Shown here one piece after another: positions 1-5,580 of a stretch of DNA of 6,030 nt. The notes beneath the pieces are model-generated. The model ran no database searches. It saw nothing but the letters and a program-made list of their open reading frames with translations, and was not told where the DNA came from. How positions within the stretch are numbered: position 1 is the first letter of the stretch; every line of letters begins with the position of its first letter. Source of the stretch: Candidatus Thorarchaeota archaeon (lineage in GTDB: Archaea; Asgardarchaeota; Thorarchaeia; Thorarchaeales; Thorarchaeaceae); contig CP070658.1 of the NCBI GenBank assembly GCA_020355105.1, positions 362,639-368,668 of the forward strand, read 5' to 3'. The position numbers and the translations under genes are program-made.

Positions 1-8
1 CACCTGTT
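1..8 (-). promoter_or_regulatory. Possible ribosome binding site of the next operon gene
   Basis: Directly after the methyltransferase stop the minus strand reads AACAGGTG. AGGTG is a good Shine-Dalgarno core, suggesting that another gene of the same operon starts within about ten bases beyond the window edge. The evidence is only these eight bases. Confidence 0.35.
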
Positions 9-1352
9 CTAGACCCTACCCAACATCAGTACTGCCCTTTGAACAATCTGACCTCGCTTTCTTTCAGGAAGTGTTGTACGATCGGTCTTGACTTTCAACC
101 TCTGATTTTTTGGCACGTAATCTTCGAATGCATCGCCGTCTAGCAGCTTGTGAATGTCGAAGCCCGTTCCCTGTATCATGGTGTCTATGTCTACAGATAC
201 CTGTCCATTGATAGTATTGACAACTGGTACTGTCATTCCCACTCTTCCTCCCGGCCGGAGGCATGATTCCAAGTCTTGCAGCACATCGCGGTAGAGAACT
301 GTGAGGCCTTCTATGCTTCTCCTGGCGTCCTCTATGGAAGGAGTTTCACGATAGACCGGGCCAAGGTCTGGCTCGAAGGCAACTGCATCAACCTGTTGAC
401 CAACAAGGGCTGAGGCCTTTCGAGCATCTCCTTTTATGATCTTGAAATCAATCCACTCACCCATCTCCGACCCCAACCATTTCATGTTGGCGCGCGCTCC
501 CTCTGCTGCCTCGCCGTTGATATCAATGCCCCTGCATTTCATGCCAAGCATTGCCGCTTCCATCAGGAGAGTTCCAGACCCACAGAACGGATCTAGCACA
601 GTGTCTCCAGGTCTAGCTCCAGCTAGATTGAGAAGGGTTCTGCACATCTTTGGGCTTGTGCTTATCTCAGCCGAGATATATGGTCTGGCTTCATCTCTGA
701 ACTGTTGCAGCTGGGAGTCGTAGACGCCCACAGTCTTTGAGAAGTAAAGTGCCCCCTCTGTCAACAAGGCAAGTATCTCCGCATTTGGGGGGCTCAAGAG
801 TCCTCGTCTGGCAATTGTCTGTGGCCAGAGTGCAACATTGACTCTTTTCGCGTCACGCCTATCAGGGCCGTCGTATGCAAAATAGGCTGCCTTCTTCGCA
901 CCTAACTCTACAAGTCGCTTTTTCACCCACTCATCAATCGCTAGTGTGAACTTCCTCAGATCCACACTCGTCTGCCTATTCAGTAGAGGATATGTGCTTA
1001 CTCCGAACTTGATACGAGCTCCTCGAGGTCTCGGCCAGACCCTCTTGACCCAGGGGACTTCCTGCATCATCTTCCTAGCGGGTTTCTGCACCTTCCCTTT
1101 GGCCGGGAAAGCCTCCTCAATCAACGTACGATCATATACCGAAACTACTCGACCGACCTTGAAGCAGCCTCCAAGTGCACTCTGAATGTCGACAAGTTGC
1201 TCGTCGCTCAGTTTCTGATCACTCTCTACGATTACGGCGGTGCGTGAATAGTCCTTGACTCCTTCAGCTATTCCACGGTCTTGAAGACACACAACGAGTT
1301 CGGCCAGACTTAGTAACCAGTTCTTACCTAGGACGAATGCATAGTCGGTCAT
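9..1352 (-). CDS. THUMP/Trm11-like SAM-dependent RNA methyltransferase (probable tRNA guanine-N2 type)
   Basis: The 447-residue protein has the layout of the Trm11/TrmG10 group: an N-terminal THUMP-type RNA-binding part (opening YAFVLGKNWLLSLAEL, roughly residues 4-190) and a C-terminal Rossmann methyltransferase. The SAM-binding motif I is DPFCGSGT at 254-261, preceded by the family-typical RPYIS...SPKMCRTLLNLA stretch (223-244), and GID at 275-277 supplies the acidic residue expected to hold the SAM ribose. Known family members methylate N2 of a tRNA guanosine such as G10. The oddity is motif IV: where the family normally has D/N-P-P-Y, this protein has EPDLGP at 327-332, so substrate and even activity are uncertain. 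Its ATG lies inside the stop of the upstream TIM-barrel gene (ATGA), so translation is probably coupled; a GGTGA lies just upstream. It is longer than the approximately 330-residue archaeal TrmG10 enzymes. Family assignment is firm, exact reaction is inferred. Confidence 0.85.
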   Translation of the reverse strand: MTDYAFVLGKNWLLSLAELVVCLQDRGIAEGVKDYSRTAVIVESDQKLSDEQLVDIQSALGGCFKVGRVVSVYDRTLIEEAFPAKGKVQKPARKMMQEVPWVKRVWPRPRGARIKFGVSTYPLLNRQTSVDLRKFTLAIDEWVKKRLVELGAKKAAYFAYDGPDRRDAKRVNVALWPQTIARRGLLSPPNAEILALLTEGALYFSKTVGVYDSQLQQFRDEARPYISAEISTSPKMCRTLLNLAGARPGDTVLDPFCGSGTLLMEAAMLGMKCRGIDINGEAAEGARANMKWLGSEMGEWIDFKIIKGDARKASALVGQQVDAVAFEPDLGPVYRETPSIEDARRSIEGLTVLYRDVLQDLESCLRPGGRVGMTVPVVNTINGQVSVDIDTMIQGTGFDIHKLLDGDAFEDYVPKNQRLKVKTDRTTLPERKRGQIVQRAVLMLGRV

Positions 1353-2203
1353 CCTTTCACCTTCTCCAGTTCTTTATACAGAGCCTTGGCGTACAGAGCT
1401 CCTCTAACTGGACTGGGCGTTTCGGATATGAAGGTGGGCTTGTAGCCCACTTCACTCACAATCTCCATGAGAGGTAGAATGTCGGGACCCCAATCTCCTC
1501 CCAAAGGTCTGTGGGATTTCTCACCCCTCTCCGTGTAATTGACTCCGCTGACGTGAAAATGCAAGTTGTCAGTGAACTGTTTGCCCAGTGCGGTCTCGAA
1601 TTGGCCAATAACGCGAAGATAGCTGTCTTTGTCACTTATCTCTCCCTGACTTCGTGCATACAAGTGAGCCCAGTCTATTGTCGGGAGCGTTCCATCGATC
1701 TCGCTGCACAGCTGAACGAGTTCGTCAACTGAACCGAAAGCACCCAGCTTACCTGCAACCTCTGGAAAAAGGAATGTACCGCTTCCCTGCTCCCCTGCTT
1801 TCTCCCACACCTCTTGGAGGGTGTCTTTCACCACTTGATATGCTTCTTCAGGGCCAAACCCGCTATATCCTCCTGCGTGAAAGACAATCCGTTTCACTCC
1901 CATCAAAGGCGCATACTTGAGAGCTTTCACAAGACGATTCTTCGACCTCTTGCGGACCTGCACATCCTTTGATACGAGGCTGATGTAGTAGGCTTCGTGC
2001 ATACTCATGAGAATCTTGTGTGATTTTGCGAGCTGACCAATCTGACGGGCCCTTGATTTACCCAATCGAAGTCCATAGACTGCCGCATACTCTAGTGCAT
2101 CCAAGCCTACTTCATCAAGAATCTCGAACACACGTGACAGCTTGCCCTTTGCAGTGTCAGGGAATCCTGCAGGACCGAACCGAGTGTTACCCAGGGAAAT
2201 CAT
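1349..2203 (-). CDS. Endonuclease IV-type TIM-barrel protein (AP endonuclease 2 family)
   Basis: The 284-residue protein matches the sugar-phosphate isomerase/endonuclease IV TIM-barrel superfamily and has the length of bacterial endonuclease IV. Metal-ligand positions line up closely with E. coli Nfo: H69 (SMHEAYY), H109 (FHAGG), E148 (FPEVAGK), D177 and H180 (IDWAH), H217 (HFHVSG), H231 (SHRPLGG) and E261 (SETPSP). The ligand corresponding to Nfo D229 is K229 here, with E228 next to it. Endonuclease IV cuts DNA 5' of abasic sites in base-excision repair using three zinc ions; that role is the best inference, but xylose-isomerase-like TIM barrels share the fold. It is the first gene of a two-gene operon with the downstream RNA methyltransferase (4-nt overlap). 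The ATG is the only usual start, because an in-frame TGA lies eight codons upstream; a GGAGG stands just one base before it, an unusually short spacing. Confidence 0.8.
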   Translation of the reverse strand: MISLGNTRFGPAGFPDTAKGKLSRVFEILDEVGLDALEYAAVYGLRLGKSRARQIGQLAKSHKILMSMHEAYYISLVSKDVQVRKRSKNRLVKALKYAPLMGVKRIVFHAGGYSGFGPEEAYQVVKDTLQEVWEKAGEQGSGTFLFPEVAGKLGAFGSVDELVQLCSEIDGTLPTIDWAHLYARSQGEISDKDSYLRVIGQFETALGKQFTDNLHFHVSGVNYTERGEKSHRPLGGDWGPDILPLMEIVSEVGYKPTFISETPSPVRGALYAKALYKELEKVKG

Positions 2204-2274
2204 GCCTCCAACCAGAGCAAGGCGTCAGTATTCACCTCTAGATTGGATACAGCCTCATCTGGCGAGCACCCTCC

Positions 2275-2290
2275 ACTCTTCAATAAGAGT
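2275..2290. promoter_or_regulatory. Operator-like palindrome ACTCTT-N4-AAGAGT
   Basis: Perfect six-base arms (2275-2280 and 2285-2290) around CAAT. It overlaps the TATA-like candidate of the minus operon and lies about 73 bp before the plus start codon. A further ACTC at 2302-2305 repeats part of the arm. A regulator-binding site is an inference from symmetry and place. Confidence 0.4.
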
Positions 2291-2350
2291 CATGGGGTAT
2301 TACTCAATTCAGCGGAAGTCTTTAATCGCAGGGGCTATCGTTGGCCTGAA

Positions 2351-2358
2351 GAGGTAGG
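2351..2358 (+). promoter_or_regulatory. Ribosome binding site deciding the prenyltransferase start
   Basis: GAGGTAGG is a near-consensus archaeal Shine-Dalgarno sequence; seven bases separate GAGGT from the ATG at 2363. It argues for that start over the longer open frame that begins at 2243. Confidence 0.7.
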
Positions 2359-2362
2359 AACC

Positions 2363-3316
2363 ATGTCCGAACCAGCTCCTTCAGCCGCTGATCCGCCACG
2401 GAAGACAGACCCCATGGCCTTCTTGTCTATAATAAGACCACAGAACTGTATCATTGGAGGTCTAACTGTCATTGCCGGTCTCGCAATGGCGTACAAGATG
2501 GCTCCAATAGGGGCCGACATCTCGCTATATCTGCCCCAGTTCTTCTTCGGATACTTCGCCTACTTCATGATTGCGGCCGGCGGCAACGTCGTGAACGACA
2601 TATTTGACATAGAAGTGGACAGGATTAATCGTCCACATAGAGCACTTCCTAGCGGGCGGATGACTGTAAGACAGGCTTGGTACTATGTTGCATTCCTCAG
2701 TATAATCGGTGTGATACTCGCGTGGCTTAACAAACCGTTTGGAGTCTATGGGCCGCTGATAGTCCTGATTTTCATAGTTGTAGGATATGCATACGCTGCA
2801 AAGGTGAAGACGTTTGGACTGGCCGGCAACTTCATGGTGGCATTCTCATTCGCCTTCGGAGTCTTTTATGGTGCCATTGTGTACGGAGAAGTGATAGGGC
2901 ACCCGTTCAACATTCCTCTCCCGATCTGGTTGTTCTTCGTGACCGCGTTCATGATACTTCAGGCTCGTGAAACGATCAAGGGCGCAGAGGATGTCGAGGG
3001 GGACGACCTGAGAGACGTCAGGACAATTGCCAGGGTCTATGGATATGAAACAGCAGCAGCAGTCGCCGCGATATTGAATCTGAATGGTGCCACGTGTTTT
3101 GTCCTTGTATTGGTCTTGAACTTCGCCAGTTGGGATCTCTGGCCTCTGATGATTCTAGGGGCTGGAATTGTGGTCGGGGCTGCGATAACTCCTCTAACTG
3201 GACCGAGCAACAAGAAACGACTGCTGATAGGTAGCACCCTGGATAAGATTGGCGCACTAGTCGGCCTCATTGCTTTCATAGTCATTCCACTCTACGAGGT
3301 CTTCTTCCTCGTCTAG
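2363..3316 (+). CDS. UbiA-family prenyltransferase, probable digeranylgeranylglyceryl phosphate synthase
   Basis: The 317-residue integral membrane protein carries both aspartate-rich signatures of the UbiA superfamily: NDIFDIEVDRINRP at 78-91 (Mg-diphosphate binding) and KGAEDVEGDDLRD at 206-218. The YAAKVKTFGLAGN stretch (144-156) and about eight or nine hydrophobic helices also fit. The beginning, SIIRPQNCIIGGLTV (22-36), resembles archaeal DGGGP synthases, which add the second geranylgeranyl chain to GGGP in ether-lipid synthesis (EC 2.5.1.42) at the cytoplasmic membrane. Quinone or haem prenyltransferases of the same fold cannot be fully excluded. I chose the ATG at 2363 because GAGGTAGG at 2351-2358 precedes it with good spacing and the first helix follows shortly after; the reading frame is open further upstream to 2243, but that part is proline/polar-rich and unlike the family. 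It is divergent from the TIM-barrel gene and convergent with the next gene. Confidence 0.82.
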   Translation: MSEPAPSAADPPRKTDPMAFLSIIRPQNCIIGGLTVIAGLAMAYKMAPIGADISLYLPQFFFGYFAYFMIAAGGNVVNDIFDIEVDRINRPHRALPSGRMTVRQAWYYVAFLSIIGVILAWLNKPFGVYGPLIVLIFIVVGYAYAAKVKTFGLAGNFMVAFSFAFGVFYGAIVYGEVIGHPFNIPLPIWLFFVTAFMILQARETIKGAEDVEGDDLRDVRTIARVYGYETAAAVAAILNLNGATCFVLVLVLNFASWDLWPLMILGAGIVVGAAITPLTGPSNKKRLLIGSTLDKIGALVGLIAFIVIPLYEVFFLV

Positions 3317-4125
3317 TGAACCTGCCAAAAGGTCCAAACAAGCACAAAGATGCATGCTATGGCCACGACGGCGGCCCATTGTGTGGACGTATCATGCCCT
3401 TCTCGAATCCCGAATATGAGAAGGAACCCTGTCCACATGAATGCAATCATTGTCAGATAGTCTATCGTGAGCCATTGTTCCGCCTGGAACACTTGATTGA
3501 TGATAAACGCGTGTTGAGATGCAAGATCCACATTGAAGGTGGGCATTGTTGCTAGGATAACGAGAATCCCGACTAATCTGATCAGAACTACTGGGAGCAT
3601 ACTGTAGCCGATTATTGAGAAGGTCTTTCCTCTCCGACCAGTGCCGCCGGTTAGCTTGAAGGCAAGGTGAGCGAAGGCACCTCCTACCAACAGATAGACC
3701 ATGCCTAGCATCATGTTCGGAACCAAAGTGGCCAAGGCCGATATGTACAGTGGTAATCCAATGCCGCTTGTAAGAATACTAACCTCGGCCGTCTGCCCGG
3801 ATGTGGCGTTGACTACAACATTCACCGTAAACTTGGATGAGACGGCGAGGAAGAATCCAGCTAGAACGAGGGCATTGGCAAGAATGACCAGAACCGGTCC
3901 CACAGCATCGGGCTTTTGCCCAATGTCCCTGAACGCTGCTGCAGGCCGACGAATGACTCCCCACAGCCTCTTGATTGTCCCCATCTCGCGCACGTCAGGA
4001 GCATCTGGCCTCTTCAATACAGGGAGGATTCTTTCAAGGGTCTCCTCTGCGATTACTTCCCTACACACTGGACAAGTCGTTGCATCGGCAGGTACCGGAC
4101 TGTCGCAGAACTCGCAGCGGCGCAT
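3313..4125 (-). CDS. Zinc-ribbon Yip1-domain membrane protein
   Basis: The 270-residue protein starts with a small zinc ribbon, C4-x2-C7 ... C18-x2-C21 (CEFC, CPVC), followed by a polar linker. The segment around 48-75 (MGTIKRLWGVIRRPAAAFRDIGQKPD) is the typical entry to a Yip1 domain: an amphipathic stretch with a PxxxFRDI pattern before the first helix. Five hydrophobic helices follow at about 75-97, 125-154, 169-193, 222-240 and 249-267, as in Yip1 proteins. In eukaryotes Yip1 proteins act in membrane traffic with Rab GTPases; archaeal and bacterial members are of unknown function, so no role is claimed. A TATA-like box CTATATG lies about 50 bp upstream of the ATG, and AGGTTGAG gives a weak Shine-Dalgarno site. 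It is transcribed alone or after the upstream S-component gene (99-bp gap). Its stop overlaps the stop of the convergent prenyltransferase gene. Confidence 0.78.
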   Translation of the reverse strand: MRRCEFCDSPVPADATTCPVCREVIAEETLERILPVLKRPDAPDVREMGTIKRLWGVIRRPAAAFRDIGQKPDAVGPVLVILANALVLAGFFLAVSSKFTVNVVVNATSGQTAEVSILTSGIGLPLYISALATLVPNMMLGMVYLLVGGAFAHLAFKLTGGTGRRGKTFSIIGYSMLPVVLIRLVGILVILATMPTFNVDLASQHAFIINQVFQAEQWLTIDYLTMIAFMWTGFLLIFGIREGHDTSTQWAAVVAIACIFVLVWTFWQVH

Positions 4126-4173
4126 TGTGACTCAACCTGTAGCGGCTTATTCGAGCTAGGATACGGACTGTCA

Positions 4174-4180
4174 CATATAG
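4174..4180 (-). promoter_or_regulatory. TATA-like box for the Yip1-type gene
   Basis: On the minus strand this reads CTATATG. At the usual 26-27 bp archaeal distance the transcript would begin near 4150, giving a leader of about 25 bases containing the weak AGGTTGAG ribosome site before the ATG at 4125. Confidence 0.5.
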
Positions 4181-4224
4181 CGATTTCTAGGGTCCCCCCA
4201 CCTAACCGGGACTACCTTCTACTT

Positions 4225-4938
4225 TCACCACATGCCGTAGTTCTTGAACACTGGTGTACGATGGATGACAATGAACGGCAAGAATGCGTCCCAGAAACTC
4301 TGGATTGTGTTCAGAACAAGGGTGTATCCAACAATGAAGACGTAATCGCTTACGCCCCAGAGAATAGGTACGACGGTGAGATTCACCGGAACCATAACAG
4401 CCAGTCTCACCAGATATGCAAGAAACATGAGGGCTCCAAACAAGTAGGCGCCAGAGAGCATGCTACCTCCTTTCACTCCTTCTTCGATTCCATTTCTAAT
4501 GAGCGGGATTCTTGATAGTATTCCACCCTTGCCTACACGATCGGTCCCACGAACAGCCAACCAAGGTAGGAGAATCATTGGAGCAGTTGCCAAGAACTTT
4601 AGAAGAGGTCCAATGATTGGAGTTGGGTCAAAGAAGTTGAGCATGACCACGCCCGCTACCATGCTTACAGAGCCAACCCAGATTCCGCCTACGAGAAATG
4701 CAATGACCCAGAAGAGCGAGATAGGGTCGAAGACTGCGATATAGAACATGGGTATCCTTGGAACGAAGGAAGCAACAGGCGCCACAGCTATTGAGAGGGA
4801 TGCAAGGATTGCAGCTGCTGCAACTTTCTTGACTCTCTCAGCTGACTGTGAAGCTTCTGTTAGCTGCCAGTGAACCTCTTCGCTCTCATCCTCAGTTGGA
4901 ACCATTTCCGGCACTTCTCGTTCCGTGCGGCTCTGCAT
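4225..4938 (-). CDS. ECF-type transporter S-component-like membrane protein
   Basis: The 237-residue protein has a charged N-terminal stretch (about 1-37) and then around six hydrophobic segments. Helix 1 contains AAAAILASLSIAV (40-52) with an AxxxA pattern typical of substrate-binding S-components that dock on the EcfT subunit. The next part, FDPISLFWVIAFLVGGIWVGS (70-90) and DPTPIIGPLLKFLATAP (104-120), resembles the G-P-rich helices of S-components such as riboflavin-type RibU. Such proteins bind a vitamin or cofactor precursor and deliver it through a shared ATPase/EcfT module. No ATPase or EcfT gene is in the window and the substrate cannot be read, so this is a family-level inference. 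The reading frame opens at a TTG (4977), but a CTTATAAG box at 4961-4968 lies within that stretch and places transcription start close to the ATG at 4938, which I therefore chose; ATG at 4905 is another option. Confidence 0.62.
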   Translation of the reverse strand: MQSRTEREVPEMVPTEDESEEVHWQLTEASQSAERVKKVAAAAILASLSIAVAPVASFVPRIPMFYIAVFDPISLFWVIAFLVGGIWVGSVSMVAGVVMLNFFDPTPIIGPLLKFLATAPMILLPWLAVRGTDRVGKGGILSRIPLIRNGIEEGVKGGSMLSGAYLFGALMFLAYLVRLAVMVPVNLTVVPILWGVSDYVFIVGYTLVLNTIQSFWDAFLPFIVIHRTPVFKNYGMW

Positions 4939-4960
4939 GAGCCCCTGAGAATGCCGACAC

Positions 4961-4968
4961 CTTATAAG
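4961..4968 (-). promoter_or_regulatory. TATA box for the S-component-like gene
   Basis: CTTATAAG is a strong, symmetric archaeal TATA box, the best in the window. Its centre lies about 27 bp from the ATG at 4938, so a leaderless or near-leaderless message starting at that codon is predicted. It lies 27-34 bp beyond the stop of the upstream minus-strand gene, so the S-component-like gene probably has its own promoter. Confidence 0.65.
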
Positions 4969-4994
4969 TCTACTCAAACCACGCTATTTACTCA

Positions 4995-5438
4995 CTACTG
5001 AGTAGGCTTGGTCTCATACTCTAGATGGGCTGTCTGTCTGCCTTCTGTCTTCTTCTTCACGACGGCCCTTTCGAATTTTGGCCTTCTTAACATATGCAAC
5101 AACTTTCGTGTTGGTCTTATCCAATCCGGGTTTATTCGCCACTCGGCCCACTCGATTCCAGAGTCTAGAGACGTTCGGCTGAGAATGAGCTTGGAGGAAA
5201 CTAGGTTGTTCAGTCCGTTCAACATTGTCCCTATGGTCACGGCACCCACGATGGGTCTCTCTTTGCGGGCCGCCCTTAGAAGGTCCGCTGTACTGACCCA
5301 CGAACCGTCCTCGATTAGAACCTTCAGAACCCTTGATCGGACCGGGTCTGATTCAATTATCCCCTTTAATGGGGCTAGATTAATTGGACGAAGGTATGCG
5401 GGCTCAGTTTCAGGTCTGGTATACCGATCTGATTGCAT
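4995..5438 (-). CDS. Small winged-helix-like protein of unknown function
   Basis: I do not recognise this family. The 147-residue soluble protein has a central region (about 32-115) that looks like a winged helix: DPVRSRVLKVLIEDGSWVS (31-49) as first helix, ADLLRAARK (51-59), then a possible recognition helix GTMLNGLNNLVSSKLILSR (70-88), and a beta-wing ending in the Trp-rich EWAEWRINPDWIRP (96-109). The C-terminal tail is lysine/arginine-rich (RRPKFERAVVKKK), consistent with nucleic-acid binding. I chose the ATG at 5438 because AAGG lies five bases upstream (AAGGATGAT); ATG at 5465 and GTG at 5495 extend the same frame. It is divergent from the TrmB-like regulator across an intergenic region with a perfect palindrome, and lies 56 bp upstream of the S-component-like gene in the same direction. 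The opposite strand is also open here but codes nothing recognisable. A transcription-factor role is inference only. Confidence 0.6.
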   Translation of the reverse strand: MQSDRYTRPETEPAYLRPINLAPLKGIIESDPVRSRVLKVLIEDGSWVSTADLLRAARKERPIVGAVTIGTMLNGLNNLVSSKLILSRTSLDSGIEWAEWRINPDWIRPTRKLLHMLRRPKFERAVVKKKTEGRQTAHLEYETKPTQ

Positions 5439-5512
5439 ATCATCCTTAAGGGCCCTGAAATCCATTTCTGACTTGCACCACAGCAATCTCCACACGGTAT
5501 CTTTTGAACCGA

Positions 5513-5520
5513 AGTATTAT
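5513..5520 (-). promoter_or_regulatory. TATA-like box for the small winged-helix gene
   Basis: The minus strand reads ATAATACT here. A start near 5489 would give a leader of about 50 bases to the ATG at 5438, with the AAGG ribosome site near its end. The A/T core could in principle also serve the plus strand, with a start inside the adjacent palindrome. Confidence 0.45.
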
Positions 5521-5532
5521 CGCGAAGGTCGA

Positions 5533-5552
5533 TTGTGCATGTTATTGCACAA
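5533..5552. promoter_or_regulatory. Operator-like palindrome TTGTGCA-N6-TGCACAA
   Basis: Two perfect seven-base arms (5533-5539, 5546-5552) flank TGTTAT, in the 142-bp gap between two divergent genes, one of which encodes a TrmB-like winged-helix regulator. The site lies 28 bp before the regulator ATG, overlapping its probable promoter. CCGAAGT occurs in direct orientation on both sides (5509-5515 and 5572-5578). Symmetry, half-site length and place fit binding by a dimeric regulator, most simply the neighbour itself. Confidence 0.6.
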
Positions 5553-5580
5553 CCCTTATGAACTCACAACCCCGAAGTTG

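Larger units (their letters stand above)
2204..2362. promoter_or_regulatory. Divergent promoter region between TIM-barrel operon and prenyltransferase gene
   Basis: This 159-bp gap holds signals for both directions. For the plus gene, TTTAATC at 2321-2327 is a weak TATA-like box; transcription would start near 2350, just before the GAGGTAGG site. For the minus operon, TCTTATTG (reading the minus strand, about 2281-2288) is a TATA-like candidate that would give a leader of about 50 bases. No strong box is present, so the assignments are tentative. Confidence 0.5.

Noticed and set aside
2243..2362. N-terminal extension of the prenyltransferase
   Set aside because: It lacks family similarity and a ribosome site, overlaps the divergent promoter signals, and the ATG at 2363 has a good GAGGT site.
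3049..3063. CAGCAGCAGCAG microsatellite-like run
   Set aside because: It is a short alanine-coding stretch (AAAVAA) in a membrane helix of the prenyltransferase and needs no other explanation.
4192..4212. GTCCC ... GGGAC inverted repeat after the S-component-like gene as a terminator
   Set aside because: The stem is only five base pairs and no T-run follows on the minus strand, so it is not a convincing terminator.
3916..4515. Plus-strand 199-residue open frame spanning two minus-strand genes
   Set aside because: It crosses two well-supported genes and their promoter, and the translation has no recognisable domain or hydrophobic pattern of its own.
4995..5005. CTACT-G-AGTAG palindrome at the stop of the winged-helix-like gene
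   Set aside because: The arms are short and it overlaps coding sequence; no T-run or promoter relation makes it more than chance.
5008..5580. Long plus-strand open frame continuous with the TrmB-like regulator (about 190 extra residues)
   Set aside because: It is antisense to the winged-helix-like gene, has no recognisable domain, crosses the palindrome and promoter, and the regulator family normally starts near 5581.
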